Notes: generated by a model not told the origin, from the letters alone. A stretch of 64,000 nt of DNA from Spirochaetia bacterium UBA5763 (GCA_002418835.1 DIEX01000011.1:93284-157283), one strand, 5' to 3'. Shown: positions 6,759 to 16,513, counted from the first letter of the stretch. Translations and numbers: made by a program.

Positions 6759-9587
6759 TTAAAAATCGTTCCTGGCAATAACTACAGATGAGTTAATCAG
6801 GCTTACCTTGTATTTTATGCCGCAGTAATCACGGTGTTCTTTAAGGAGAGATTCCATTTCTGTGCGGGCTTTGAGTATTTTGTTTCTGATACGGGTGATT
6901 ACGCTTCTCATATCCTTGCCGTACCACTTCATCTGGCTTTCATGCAGGTCGAGTTTCTCTTCAAGTTCTTTGATCTGCTTTGTGTAAGATTCTTTGATCT
7001 TTTCTATTTCAGGATCTATCTGTATATCAATATTTTCATTAAGGTCAAAAAGTCTGTCATTGATACGTTCCATGATCTTTACCCTGGCAGCATCGAAACA
7101 GCATGATACGTTACACCTCACATTCTCAATTGCACCATAATGTTCAGACAGAGGGATATTGTGCATAAAATCATGATCCATAAACTGCTCTTCAATTCTC
7201 TTAACTTCATACTCAGAAAGTACCGACCCCTTTTCAACAAGTACCGGAAAAAACTGATGTGTAACTGAAGCTGAAGTAAATTCGACAAGGTAGTTAAAAA
7301 TCATTCCATCAAAAGGTGTATCGCTCTTCATGAAAATCACACCGGACTCACCTCCGAAACAGTCGCTGTTGCAGTAATCGATGATCCTGTCAACTGTGCT
7401 GTGCCCGAAAGCCAGAAACTCAAGGCTTTCGTCCTCCAGCGCCCTCTCGCTGTCAAATGTGCCGTATCTGATCTGGGAGTCATCACCTGAACCGGAGAAG
7501 ACCCTGTAAAGTCCCGCTCTGCTGTTTTTCTTTGAAATCAGACCCTGCGCATAAGAATCCTCATCCATGAAATCACTTATAAATTTTTCAATCCGCCGGT
7601 TTGTGAAACTGCGATCTTTCAGGGTAACCTTGTAGTAGTCATCATAATTAAAATCCATACGCCCTGCCACAGTCAGTTCAGAAAGTTTTTCAAAGCTCTG
7701 CCGCGCGTTCTCTATTCTGTCAGAGAGCTCAGACTCAACATCCTTCTTCTTCTTTCTTCCGGTGGCAAGTTCCATGAAAAGTGTATTAAGATTAACCTCA
7801 TCTTCAATCTGACCCAGCATAATGTCAGGTGTGCCTATGGACTCCTCAAATATCTTAAGCTTCTCAGTGAGTACTTCAAGTACACGCTCCGCCACAGTCC
7901 CCCGTGTAGAGAAGTTATATATATGCACATCATTGGGCTGTCCGAATCTGTGAATACGGCCGATCCTCTGTTCTATCTTCAGCGGTGACCACGGCAAATC
8001 ATAATTTATGAGAATGTCGCAGAACTGCATATTGCGCCCCTCTCCGCCCGCCTCTGTCGCTATTATGATCTCCACTTCATTCTTGAATTTGAGTATTGCC
8101 TCCTCCTTCTCGTCCCTGTTCATTGAGCCGTTAAAAGCGACCCTGCTGAATCCGGAAAGAATGTCCATGAGGTAATCCTGTGTAGTCCTGAACTGCGTGA
8201 AAATCAGAAACTTTTCGTGCCCCTTTTTCTTTAAATCTTTTATGAGCCTTACAAGCTTTTCACCCTTTTTGTTCGATTCGATCTGCGATGCGAGATTAAC
8301 AAGCCGGTCGATAGTGAGTATCTCCAGCCTCAGTTCATCAATTGTCTTTTTAACAGTGAGTTCCGCATTCTCATCAAGTTCTTCAAGCTCAGATAATGTT
8401 TCATTATCAAAGCATCCGGTATTGAATTCCACGTATGCATTATTCAGAGACTCGGCTTTAACCAGAAGATCTTTCAGCCGCGCAGACCTGTTCCTCAGTG
8501 CAACTAACAGAGCGTATGACGAAGAATCCAGGAGTTTCTGGAAAACAGTCATTACAAATCCCACGGCACGGTTCTCAGACTGAAGAGCGCGGTTAAACTC
8601 CTCTGCCACGTATTTAGTTGTCTCGTCATAGAGGAACCGCTCGTCATCATAGAGATCAAACCTGATGGTGCGGGCATGGCGTTTTGTAAATCCTCCGACC
8701 TCGTTCTTGGTACGGCGGATTACAACCTGGTCCAGTTTTCTTTTAAGTTCAGAGAGGTCTGCTCCGTCAAGACAGAACTGGTTGTAGAATGACTGGTACG
8801 GCCCAAGTATATTTTTATCAACGAGTGCAATGAGATAGTAAAGTTCTTCAAGCTTTCCGCGGAAAGGGGTCGCCGAAAGAAGGAGGAGCGACTTTGTCCT
8901 GACCGCCACCTGCTCCGCCATACTGTATGCCAGTGTTGAACTGTTGGCGTCTCTCCTGAGCCTGTGTGCCTCATCAAAAATAACAAAGTCCCATGAGCAG
9001 TGAAGCAGATCCTCCTGGAAGTCCTTCCCCTTAATAAAGTCAAGAGAACAGATCAGACGATCGTATACCTTCCAGGGATTCCCCCCTTCACCGGCAATCT
9101 GCGAAGCCTTCTTCAGAAGCTTCCTGTCCATGATTATAAATTTCTCGTTGAATTTGCTCTCCATCTCATTCTGCCACTGGAAAAGCAGCGACGCAGGACA
9201 GATGATTATTATCCTTTTATAATTCTGCCTGTAGATCATCTCCTTGATCACAAGACCCGCTTCAATAGTTTTACCAAGCCCCACCTCATCAGCAATGAGA
9301 AATCTCTGCTTGAATGAATTTACAATCCTGTGTGTGCTCTCCACCTGATGCGCTAAAATCCGGGTCCTGGAATTTGATAAAGAGAGTATTTTATTGTATG
9401 CATATGCAAGTTTTAATATAAATGACTCTGCTTTAAGTATAAACCTCCTGCCATGCGGCAACGGAGAGCTCTCGAAAAGTTCTCTGATGCGCCCCTCATT
9501 TTGTATGATCACCTCACCCGCCGGAATATTTTCATCCGGTTGATAAGTAAAGAGATCTGGCAGGATTAAATCCGCTTCAGTATTCAT
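6759..9587 (-). CDS. SNF2/RapA-type DEAH-box helicase
   Basis: A 942-residue SF2 ATPase. Motif I is DEVGLGKTIEAG near residue 100, motif II is FDEAHRL near 205 and motif III is LLSATPFRG. Motif VI is QRIGRIHRFGQ, the arginine-finger form seen in SNF2/RapA proteins. The C-terminal ~300 residues have a charged coiled-coil section (IEKIKESYTKQIKELEEKL) and no recognised nuclease domain. Relatives act in RNA polymerase recycling (RapA), DNA repair or phage defence. No methyltransferase, nuclease or other defence gene adjoins it, so a housekeeping remodelling role is as likely as defence. Single-gene unit. Confidence 0.9.
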   Translation of the reverse strand: MNTEADLILPDLFTYQPDENIPAGEVIIQNEGRIRELFESSPLPHGRRFILKAESFILKLAYAYNKILSLSNSRTRILAHQVESTHRIVNSFKQRFLIADEVGLGKTIEAGLVIKEMIYRQNYKRIIIICPASLLFQWQNEMESKFNEKFIIMDRKLLKKASQIAGEGGNPWKVYDRLICSLDFIKGKDFQEDLLHCSWDFVIFDEAHRLRRDANSSTLAYSMAEQVAVRTKSLLLLSATPFRGKLEELYYLIALVDKNILGPYQSFYNQFCLDGADLSELKRKLDQVVIRRTKNEVGGFTKRHARTIRFDLYDDERFLYDETTKYVAEEFNRALQSENRAVGFVMTVFQKLLDSSSYALLVALRNRSARLKDLLVKAESLNNAYVEFNTGCFDNETLSELEELDENAELTVKKTIDELRLEILTIDRLVNLASQIESNKKGEKLVRLIKDLKKKGHEKFLIFTQFRTTQDYLMDILSGFSRVAFNGSMNRDEKEEAILKFKNEVEIIIATEAGGEGRNMQFCDILINYDLPWSPLKIEQRIGRIHRFGQPNDVHIYNFSTRGTVAERVLEVLTEKLKIFEESIGTPDIMLGQIEDEVNLNTLFMELATGRKKKKDVESELSDRIENARQSFEKLSELTVAGRMDFNYDDYYKVTLKDRSFTNRRIEKFISDFMDEDSYAQGLISKKNSRAGLYRVFSGSGDDSQIRYGTFDSERALEDESLEFLAFGHSTVDRIIDYCNSDCFGGESGVIFMKSDTPFDGMIFNYLVEFTSASVTHQFFPVLVEKGSVLSEYEVKRIEEQFMDHDFMHNIPLSEHYGAIENVRCNVSCCFDAARVKIMERINDRLFDLNENIDIQIDPEIEKIKESYTKQIKELEEKLDLHESQMKWYGKDMRSVITRIRNKILKARTEMESLLKEHRDYCGIKYKVSLINSSVVIARNDF

Positions 9588-9689
9588 AGTTCAGAAGTAT
9601 TAGAAATTGTCCCTGGAGGTTTTTCAGATGCGACATAATAGAACATATACAGGTTATGGGCAAGTATTTTTTTATGGGGGGGCTGGGTT

Positions 9690-9823
9690 GGGCTCTGACC
9701 CCGGTTTCCTTTTCTAATTTTCTAATGTCTGCCATATCTGTAAAAAACAAAACATCGGCTCTGACCCTCCGTACCATAAAATGCTCATATTCCAAAAAAA
9801 AATCAAAATAATGCTCTGACCCC
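9690..9823. repeat. Three REP-type motifs left of the RAYT gene
   Basis: The core GGCTCTGACCC(C) occurs at 9690-9702, 9757-9767 and 9813-9823, all in the same orientation and all inside the 311-bp gap before the RAYT transposase. The complement GGGGTCAGAGCC occurs just right of the same gene (10501). Flanking REP-like motifs are the hallmark of REP-associated tyrosine transposases. The rest of the gap (9588-9898) is AT-rich with no other feature that I can see. Confidence 0.7.
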
Positions 9824-9898
9824 AAAAAAAATTCAAAAATTTGAACGCCAGAATCGTATTAATAGCAGGAAGAACAAAAACTATATACGGAGAACCAA

Positions 9899-10489
9899 AT
9901 GCCACGACCTTTAAGAACAATCGCCCAGGGGGTAACTTATCATTGCTACACCAGATGTCACGGAAAAAGAGATCTGCTCAAAAGCAGATACGGAAGGCGA
10001 CATTTTATAGAAGCTGTTCAAATGTGCCAGGGAAAATATGTATTTGAACTTATTGCCGCTGAAACTGTTGCAAATCATATACATCTTCTTATCAAAACCG
10101 TGGAGGATGAAGAAACAATCTCCCGGATAATGCAGTACATTAAGGCAAGAATTGCCGAGAAATATAACAGGGCAACAGGTGAAACCGGTACTTTCTGGAA
10201 TGAACGTTTCGGATCAACAATAATCGAAGAATCAGATAATCCCGAACAGTACCTCCTATGGCTTTTATGGTATATAGGCTACAATCCTGTACGGAAAGGG
10301 CTGTCTCATGATCCCCGCAAGAATGAGATCGGTTTTATAAACTGTTATCTTGACGAAAACTTTAATTCACAAATAAAATTTACTCTACATGAATATTTTT
10401 ACAATCTCGGGAACAGTTTCAGTATCCGTGTTAAAAGATTTCTGGAATATGAAGAAGCCTATCTGAAAAGGCTCGCTTTGTGGGTATAA
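9899..10489 (+). mobile_element. REP-associated tyrosine transposase (RAYT, Y1/IS200-like)
   Basis: A 196-residue single-domain Y1 transposase. The HUH metal-binding pair is His60 and His62 (ANHIHLLI). The candidate catalytic Tyr lies in the helix QYIKARIAEKY (Tyr81 or Tyr90), and the C-terminal basic segment YNPVRKGL is characteristic of RAYTs. The gene is flanked by GGCTCTGACCC-type motifs on the left and GGGGTCAGAGCC on the right (10501-10512). RAYTs are domesticated single-copy relatives of IS200/IS605 thought to spread REP sequences. It looks intact: no frameshift, and the motifs are present. Confidence 0.9.
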
Positions 10490-10500
10490 GGATACGGTAT

Positions 10501-10512
10501 GGGGTCAGAGCC
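10501..10512 (+). repeat. REP motif right of the RAYT gene
   Basis: GGGGTCAGAGCC lies directly after the RAYT stop codon, in inverse orientation to the motifs on its left, so the gene is framed by inverted copies. Confidence 0.65.
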
Positions 10513-10586
10513 TGATTTTTCTCCTGCATAAAAACCCCTGTTTCCAGGGGCCTTTATGGGCTAAAAATTTAAAACAGGATTCACTC

Positions 10587-11057
10587 CTATTCTTTTACCT
10601 GTGTTGTAAGGAATATCTGGATCCCCATCTGTTCAATCTGATCCTTAATCTCCTCCAGTTTGTCAATATGAGCATCTTCATCCAGAAGAATACGATCCAG
10701 CATATCCTTGGTGGCGTTGTCACCGACCTCTGCAGCAAGTTTGATTGCATCGTTGTATGCTTTTATTGCGCCCTCTTCAGCATTTATATCGTTTGTCACC
10801 TGTTTAGTTACATCGGCTCCGATATTAATCTTATTAAGAGTCGTTACAACAGGAGTCCCTCCGAGGAAGAGAATTCTCCCGATTAACTGCTCAGCATGTT
10901 TCATTTCGTCAATTGCTCTCTTCTCAAACCCCTCATGGAGTTTAACATAACCCCAGTCAGCACACATCTCAGAGTGAACCATGTACTGGTTTATTGCTGT
11001 CAGCTCATCCGCAAGCAGATAGTTCAGCATATCAATTAACTTCTGATTACCTTTCAT
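10587..11057 (-). CDS. bfr: Bacterioferritin
   Basis: A 156-residue four-helix ferritin close to E. coli Bfr in length and numbering. The diiron ligands Glu18, Glu51, His54, Glu94, Glu127 and His130 are all present, and the inter-subunit haem ligand Met52 is conserved in DEMKHAE. It stores iron as ferric mineral in a 24-subunit cytoplasmic shell and detoxifies peroxide or O2 by ferroxidation. The 141-bp gap to the divergent threonine aldolase gene holds both promoters; I see no clear Fur box. It is transcribed alone, with no Bfd ferredoxin beside it. Confidence 0.95.
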   Translation of the reverse strand: MKGNQKLIDMLNYLLADELTAINQYMVHSEMCADWGYVKLHEGFEKRAIDEMKHAEQLIGRILFLGGTPVVTTLNKINIGADVTKQVTNDINAEEGAIKAYNDAIKLAAEVGDNATKDMLDRILLDEDAHIDKLEEIKDQIEQMGIQIFLTTQVKE

Positions 11058-11198
11058 CTTTTTTCTCCTGCAAGTTTATATGTTATATGTTAATTTATAT
11101 GCAAATAACAGGATAAGCAACCTTATTTTTTTAAAAACATGATGACAAAAAACAATTTCACCCGGAATTAATACATATTCCACTCTGCGGAGAAACCT

Positions 11199-12209
11199 AT
11201 GATTGACCTTAGAAGCGACACAGTTACCAAACCGGGAAAAGAAATGCTTGAAGCAATGATTAAAGCTGAAGTCGGTGACGATGTATTCAGGGAGGACCCG
11301 ACAATTAACAGACTTGAAAAAATGGGGTCAGAGCTCTTTGGCATGGAGGATGCCCTCTTCTGTGCATCCGGAACAATGACAAATCAGATTGCAATTAACG
11401 TTCACACGAAACCGGGCGATGAAGTCATATGTGATAAACTTGCACATATATATTACTATGAAGGTGGAGGGATATCTAAAAACTCCGGCGCATCTGTTGC
11501 CCTTCTTTCTGGCGACAGGGGAAGATTCACCGCTGCTGACGTTGAAGCTGCAATATGCCCGGACGATATTCACAGGCCTGTAACCTCACTTGTGGCGGTT
11601 GAAAATACTGTAAATAAGGGGGGGGGAGCGTACTGGGACTATAATGAGCTTCAAAAAATCAGTATACTCTGCCGCGAAAAGAACATCCCTTTTCACATGG
11701 ATGGAGCCAGATTTTTCAATGCCATTACAGAGACAGGTGAAACTCCGGAGAAGTACGGAAAGCTTTTTGACTCAATCTCCATCTGCCTGTCAAAAGGTCT
11801 CGGTGCGCCTGTGGGTTCGCTTCTTCTTGGCAGCACCGACTTTATAAAACGCGCACGACGTGTAAGGAAAGTTTTCGGCGGCGGGATGAGACAGGCCGGT
11901 TTCCTTGCAGCGGCAGGGATATATGCTCTTGATAACAATATTAAAAGGCTTGGAGAAGATCACAGGCGGGCAAGAGAGATTGGGAAAGTTTTAAACAGAC
12001 ACCCCTATGTGGAAGAGGTAATTCCTGTTGAAACAAATATTCTGATATTCAAAGTATCTATGAATGAAAAAGATTTTCTCTTAAAACTGAAGGATAAAGG
12101 GATTCTTGCTACAGCTTTCGGCCCGAAAACCATAAGATTTGTGACTCACCTTGATTTCACAGAGGAAATGCTAAACAGAACTGAGGAAATGTTAAAAAAT
12201 ATTAAATAA
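11199..12209 (+). CDS. ltaE: Low-specificity L-threonine aldolase
   Basis: A 336-residue PLP enzyme of the beta-eliminating lyase fold. It opens with the family signature IDLRSDTVTKP, and GDDVFREDPT follows. The PLP-binding lysine is Lys199 in ICLSKGLGAPVGS, and FHMDGARFFNA contains the Asp and Arg that contact the cofactor and substrate. It cleaves L-threonine or L-allo-threonine to glycine and acetaldehyde. The length is normal and there is no truncation. It runs toward the rRNA methyltransferase gene and shares a REP-built hairpin with it as terminator. A GGGGTCAGAGC motif also lies inside the reading frame at 11324. Confidence 0.95.
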   Translation: MIDLRSDTVTKPGKEMLEAMIKAEVGDDVFREDPTINRLEKMGSELFGMEDALFCASGTMTNQIAINVHTKPGDEVICDKLAHIYYYEGGGISKNSGASVALLSGDRGRFTAADVEAAICPDDIHRPVTSLVAVENTVNKGGGAYWDYNELQKISILCREKNIPFHMDGARFFNAITETGETPEKYGKLFDSISICLSKGLGAPVGSLLLGSTDFIKRARRVRKVFGGGMRQAGFLAAAGIYALDNNIKRLGEDHRRAREIGKVLNRHPYVEEVIPVETNILIFKVSMNEKDFLLKLKDKGILATAFGPKTIRFVTHLDFTEEMLNRTEEMLKNIK

Positions 12210-12220
12210 AAAAATAATGA

Positions 12221-12258
12221 GGGTCAGAGCCTCTCTTTTCTATAAGGGCTCTGACCCC
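12221..12258. terminator. REP-derived hairpin between convergent genes
   Basis: GGGTCAGAGCC (12221) and GGCTCTGACCC (12247) form an 11-bp stem with a 15-nt loop, exactly between the stops of ltaE and the convergent methyltransferase gene. It has the same core as the motifs around the RAYT gene, so it is a paired REP (BIME-like) element that probably also acts as a bidirectional terminator or mRNA end. Confidence 0.7.
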
Positions 12259-13436
12259 TATTCCACATGCAGCAGCAGACCTTTAAGATACTCACCTTCC
12301 GGATGAAAAATGCTGACAGGATGATCCGCTCCCTGCGACAGCTGCCGTAAAACCCTGACATTCCGCCCTGCATCAGCGGCAGCGCCGAAAACAATCTTCC
12401 TGAACAGATCCTGGGATACATGCTGCGAGCAAGAGAATGTCAGCAGCAGGGAATCTTTTTTAATTCTGCGAAGCGCACTGAGGTTTATATCCTTATATCC
12501 GCGCGCGCCCTTATCTATACCTGATGCGTGCTTCACAAAGGCCGGCGGATCAAGTATAATCATATCAAAATAATCCGGCTCAATTTCGCGGAGATATTCA
12601 AAGCAGTCTGCTTTAATAGAAACAGCTCTATCTGTCTCCCCGGAATTTAAGATAATATTTTCACCTGTCATATCAACAGCTGAGGCTGATACATCAACAC
12701 TATGAACGGACTCAGCTCCCCCTGCAAGGGCATAAACAGAGAATCCTCCGGTATAACAGAACGCATTAAGCACTCTTTTGCCCTGTGCAAGTGTTCTGAC
12801 AAGTTCACGGTTATCCCTCTGATCGAGAAAAAAACCGGTCTTCTGCCCTCCGGAAATATCAACCGTAAATTTAAGTGAATTCTCAATAACTTCGACGCGC
12901 CCCTTCTCCCCGCCTCTGAGAAGATAATCACCGGTGCAGATGCCCTCCACCCGGTTGGCTCCGCTGTTTTTTACGAATATATTTTTATATCCGAGAGATT
13001 CAAGCGTATCAGCTATATTCTCAAGCATAAGCTCAATGCCCATTACAAGAGCCTGAACAACAGCCGTATCACCATACACATCGATGACAAGCCCCGGGAG
13101 GAAATCACCCTCCGCATGCATAAGCCTGAAGCAGTCAGTTTTCTCTTTATGAATGAAACGCCCGCGAAGCGCCGAAGCTCTGCGGATTTTTGCAGAAAAA
13201 TAATCAGCATCAAAATTTGAGACATGTACTGAAGTAAATTCGAATATCCTGCAGGTAATCTGGCTTTCAGGTGAAAAAAATCCGTAGCCGATAACCATCC
13301 CGTCTGAAGTGACGGCCTCAACAATCTCGCCATTGCTGTAATCAGGTACTGTAACGAGAGCCCCTGAAAAAATCCAGGGATGTCTGTTTATGAAAGATTT
13401 CTCGCGTCCATGCTTTATCTTGATCTGTCTGTACAT
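12258..13436 (-). CDS. rlmI: Class I rRNA methyltransferase, RlmI/YccW-like (PUA + SAM domain)
   Basis: A 392-residue protein. An N-terminal PUA-like RNA-binding domain covers ~1-75 (HPWIFSGAL). A central EEHEH segment carries FRLMHAEGDFLPGLVIDVYG. The C-terminal Rossmann methyltransferase has NAFCYTGGFSVYALAGGAE as SAM motif I and ILDPPAFVKH as the DPP motif. The order and length match RlmI, which makes m5C1962 in 23S rRNA, and the related m5C family. The site specificity is by homology only. The stop abuts the REP hairpin. A small Lys-rich gene precedes it on the same strand, 14 nt away. Confidence 0.9.
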   Translation of the reverse strand: MYRQIKIKHGREKSFINRHPWIFSGALVTVPDYSNGEIVEAVTSDGMVIGYGFFSPESQITCRIFEFTSVHVSNFDADYFSAKIRRASALRGRFIHKEKTDCFRLMHAEGDFLPGLVIDVYGDTAVVQALVMGIELMLENIADTLESLGYKNIFVKNSGANRVEGICTGDYLLRGGEKGRVEVIENSLKFTVDISGGQKTGFFLDQRDNRELVRTLAQGKRVLNAFCYTGGFSVYALAGGAESVHSVDVSASAVDMTGENIILNSGETDRAVSIKADCFEYLREIEPDYFDMIILDPPAFVKHASGIDKGARGYKDINLSALRRIKKDSLLLTFSCSQHVSQDLFRKIVFGAAADAGRNVRVLRQLSQGADHPVSIFHPEGEYLKGLLLHVE

Positions 13437-13450
13437 AATATGGTCAGAGT

Positions 13451-13684
13451 TTACTCCGCAGATTCAGATGAATCTGTCTCATCATCAAGGCTTTCATCCG
13501 GCTCACCGTCAACCTGGTCCTTTTTCATCGCCTTTTTCTGAAGTTTCTCTTCCTTTTTCTTTTTTTTATCCAGTTCTTTTCTTCGTTTTTCACTGCTATA
13601 AGGGTTTGGTCTCAAAATGTCTCCTTTTAACGCGGATAATTCCTGTAAAAAATATAGGGCCGCTTTATTATTTAGATTATACAT
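13451..13684 (-). CDS. Small Lys/Glu-rich hypothetical protein
   Basis: A 77-residue protein, or ~53 residues if it starts nearer the RPNPYSSEKRRKELDKKKKK segment. The middle is almost purely basic (Lys-rich, residues ~33-56) and the tail is acidic (DESLDDETDSSESAE), suggesting an RNA- or ribosome-associated disordered protein. PNPYSSEKRRKEL is a motif I have seen in short uncharacterised proteins, but I cannot name a family. It lies 14 nt upstream of the rRNA methyltransferase gene in the same direction, consistent with a translation-related role. Confidence 0.6.
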   Translation of the reverse strand: MYNLNNKAALYFLQELSALKGDILRPNPYSSEKRRKELDKKKKKEEKLQKKAMKKDQVDGEPDESLDDETDSSESAE

Positions 13685-14073
13685 ATTACTGCGGATGAAT
13701 CAATTAATAGATCAGTTCAGAACAGGAATTATGAACAGGAGATTTATTAATGAAAGCATATTATTCGTGCATTATAAATAATACCCGATAATTATCAAGC
13801 TTTTTAAAGATGAACATATTTTTAACGATATACACTCTTATTGCAGTAAAAGCTCTTTTTCCCTCATCGTAACAACAATTCTTGACAAATGAATTTATTT
13901 ATATCATAAAAGTTTCAGATAAAAATCCTGTCTTTATGGCTTATAAATAAAAGGGTCAAATAACCGGTTCAGCCATACAGCATAAAACTATAATTAGCAC
14001 TATGATTGTAGAACCGTCTCCAGACAGGGACTGGCTTATCATTGATTACACTATTTAATTAACAGGAGATTTT
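13685..14073. other. Intergenic region upstream of putP
   Basis: 389 bp with no gene seen; AT-rich. A possible -35 TTGACA at 13882-13887 with CATAAA 17 nt downstream could be the putP promoter. Nothing else is recognisable. Confidence 0.35.
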
Positions 14074-15567
14074 ATGTCAGTACAAATGGGTATTATTGTT
14101 GCGTTCGGATTGTATCTGCTCCTGATGCTGGGTATAGGAGTATACTTTTCGAACAAATCGAATGACCTTGCAGACTATGTTCTGGGAGGCCGCGGCCTGG
14201 GGAAATGGGTAACATCACTGAGCGCCCAGGCATCGGACATGAGCGGATGGCTCCTCATGGGGCTCCCCGGTCTTGCGTACGCGTCGGGATTCGGTGAAGC
14301 TTTCTGGCTTGCAGCGGGCCTTGCTACAGGAACGTATCTCAACTGGAGGCTTGTCGCAAGAAGATTGAGGATCTACACCAGGATGGCTAACGATTCTCTT
14401 ACTATTTCAGATTTTTTTGAAAACAGATTTGGTGATACTTCACACCTTCTCAGAATGATTTCATCAATTTTTATTGTAATCTTTTTTACACTTTATGTTT
14501 CTTCCGGTTTTATTGCAGGTGGAAAACTTTTCAACACTGTATTCGGCATTCCATATGAATATGCCATTCTTATAGGCGGAGGAGTCCTTGTACTCTATAC
14601 ATTCCTTGGTGGATTCTTTGCAGTTTCATGGACTGACTTAATACAGGGGATAATAATGCTTTTTGCTGCGGTTGTTGTTCCGGCTTATGCAGTTGTCCAT
14701 CTTGGCGGAATTTCTGCCGCATCAGAGAGAGTCGCAGCAATAAGTCCCACACTATTCTCTCTTACAAAAGACCTTGCGGGGAACAACCTCAGTGCCATTG
14801 CGATTATCTCCTCCGCAGCATGGGGTCTCGGATACTTCGGCATGCCTCACATCCTTGTAAGATTCATGGGCATAGACAGCGCCGATAATATCAGGGACGC
14901 AAGGATAATTGCCATGGTATGGGTAATCATATCTCTCGCATCCGCAGTATTCATTGGTGTTATCGGACGCGCGTACACAAGCGGCGCTCCACTCGCGGGA
15001 CCGGACTCTGAAAAAATTTTCATGGTTATGGTTCAGTCACTCTTTGTAACTTTCCTCGCGGGTGTAATGCTCTCTGCCATCCTTGCGGCTATTATGAGTA
15101 CAGCCGATTCACAACTCCTTGTAGCGGCTTCAGCAATATCTGAAGATTTCTACAAAGCTATATTCAAGAAAGATGCCCAGCCTCATGAACTTGTATGGAC
15201 AGGGAGAGTGGCGGTTATTGCTATATCAATAGTAGCTTATTCAATTTCACTTAATCCGAACAGTTCTGTATTTAAAGTTGTTTCATTTGCATGGGCAGGT
15301 CTCGGTGCGACATTTGGGCCTATAATTCTAACAGCGCTCTTCTGGAGAAGAACAACAGCCAAGGGCGCATTGGCAGGAGTCCTTGTCGGCGGTATTACAG
15401 TTCTGGTATGGAAAAACCTATCACAACTCGGTGGAATTTTTACACTGTATGAAATTATCCCTGCGTTCATTCTTTCTCTCACAGCGATAATTATAATAAG
15501 CCTTATGGACAGCGAACCCCCGAAAGAGATTACAGATCTTTTCGACAAGGTTCAGCAGGAAATATAA
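14074..15567 (+). CDS. putP: Sodium/proline symporter (SSS family)
   Basis: A 497-residue transporter with about 13 hydrophobic helices. The family signature is present: LGKWVTSLSAQASDMSGWLL in helix 2 and GLPGLAYASGFGEAFWL after it. The conserved AAIMSTADSQLLVAASAISED stretch before the last helices is the SSS Na+-site region. PutP imports proline driven by Na+. The length matches E. coli PutP (502). It is preceded by AACAGGAGATTTT as ribosome binding site and followed by a strong hairpin terminator. No putA is adjacent, so imported proline may serve as compatible solute or carbon source. Confidence 0.93.
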   Translation: MSVQMGIIVAFGLYLLLMLGIGVYFSNKSNDLADYVLGGRGLGKWVTSLSAQASDMSGWLLMGLPGLAYASGFGEAFWLAAGLATGTYLNWRLVARRLRIYTRMANDSLTISDFFENRFGDTSHLLRMISSIFIVIFFTLYVSSGFIAGGKLFNTVFGIPYEYAILIGGGVLVLYTFLGGFFAVSWTDLIQGIIMLFAAVVVPAYAVVHLGGISAASERVAAISPTLFSLTKDLAGNNLSAIAIISSAAWGLGYFGMPHILVRFMGIDSADNIRDARIIAMVWVIISLASAVFIGVIGRAYTSGAPLAGPDSEKIFMVMVQSLFVTFLAGVMLSAILAAIMSTADSQLLVAASAISEDFYKAIFKKDAQPHELVWTGRVAVIAISIVAYSISLNPNSSVFKVVSFAWAGLGATFGPIILTALFWRRTTAKGALAGVLVGGITVLVWKNLSQLGGIFTLYEIIPAFILSLTAIIIISLMDSEPPKEITDLFDKVQQEI

Positions 15568-15588
15568 CTTTCAGCATCACCAATATAC

Positions 15589-15619
15589 GAAGCCCTTCAT
15601 GAAAAATATGAAGGGCTTC
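15589..15619 (+). terminator. Rho-independent-type terminator of putP
   Basis: GAAGCCCTTCAT and ATGAAGGGCTTC form a 12-bp stem with a 7-nt AT loop, 22 nt after the putP stop. The following TCTCTATATAA is only moderately T-rich. Confidence 0.75.
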
Positions 15620-15675
15620 TCTATATAACCGGATAATTATCTTTGGACTTCAGTATATCAGAAATTTTTTTAAAT

Positions 15676-16485
15676 CTAATAAAGTTTAGCAAGGACACGG
15701 TTATATCTGACCGGCACAAGTCTCTGCAGCCTGTCAAGGAACCTGGCGTCAGATCCTATCCTCACACGAGCTTTATTTTTTCTCATCCCTTCAATGATTG
15801 CAGATGCAGCTTCTGCAGCTGTTGTCTTTGAAATTTTAGCAAGCCTCTTTTCCAGCTTCTCCGTATTCTTCAATACAGAGCCCTCCTTAATAACTCGCGC
15901 GTTCTTTGCAATATTTGTTTTTATTCCGCCGGGAAGCACACTGATGACATTAACCGGAAATGAGTAAAGTTCATCCTGAAGAGCTTCAGTGAATCCCCGC
16001 AGTCCGAATTTTGTAGCGCAGTATGCGCTCTGGTTTCCTGTACCAATTACTCCGAAAACGCTTGCAACATTTACAAGGTACGCGCCCTGTTTGTTTTTAA
16101 GCTCCGGAAGAAAAGCCTTTGTCATATATATGGCGCCCCAGAGATTAATGTTCATAATCCATTCAAAATCTGATATCTTCAACTCATCAAATTTTCCGAA
16201 AAGTGTAACTCCCGCATTATTAATGAGAATATCAATGCCTCCATGTTTTTTTTTCACATCTGCTGCGAATTTATTTACCTGTTTGCTGTCAGATATATCA
16301 ACCTTGTAACCGGATGCCGCTCCACCTGAATCTTTCACCAGTTTTACGGTTCCATCAAGGTTTTTTTTATCATAATCAGCAGCGATTATAGCACACCCCT
16401 CACCTGACATCTGCAGCGCCAGTTCTCTCCCAATACCTGAAGCAGCTCCCGTAATTACAGCAATCTTTGCATTAAAAAGCCCCAT
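15676..16485 (-). CDS. Short-chain dehydrogenase/reductase (SDR)
   Basis: A 269-residue classical SDR. The cofactor motif TGAASGIG is at ~12-19, NNAGV at ~90, the catalytic Ser in NVASVFG near 143, and YCATK as the YxxxK catalytic pair near 157-161. Asp38 region (AADYDKKN) after strand 2 suggests NAD(H) preference. It has an extended basic C-terminus (RVRIGSDARFLDRLQRLVPVRY), seen in SDRs near lipid or acyl-CoA genes. The substrate is unknown. Upstream (16514-16657) lies a 144-bp palindromic repeat element. Confidence 0.9.
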   Translation of the reverse strand: MGLFNAKIAVITGAASGIGRELALQMSGEGCAIIAADYDKKNLDGTVKLVKDSGGAASGYKVDISDSKQVNKFAADVKKKHGGIDILINNAGVTLFGKFDELKISDFEWIMNINLWGAIYMTKAFLPELKNKQGAYLVNVASVFGVIGTGNQSAYCATKFGLRGFTEALQDELYSFPVNVISVLPGGIKTNIAKNARVIKEGSVLKNTEKLEKRLAKISKTTAAEAASAIIEGMRKNKARVRIGSDARFLDRLQRLVPVRYNRVLAKLY

Positions 16486-16513
16486 ACTCCCCCCTTCCTG
16501 ATTTTTTTAGATT

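Noticed and set aside
6759..9587. SNF2-type helicase as a phage-defence (DISARM/BREX-like) system
   Set aside because: No methyltransferase, PLD nuclease or other defence partner is adjacent, so a defence assignment is not supported.
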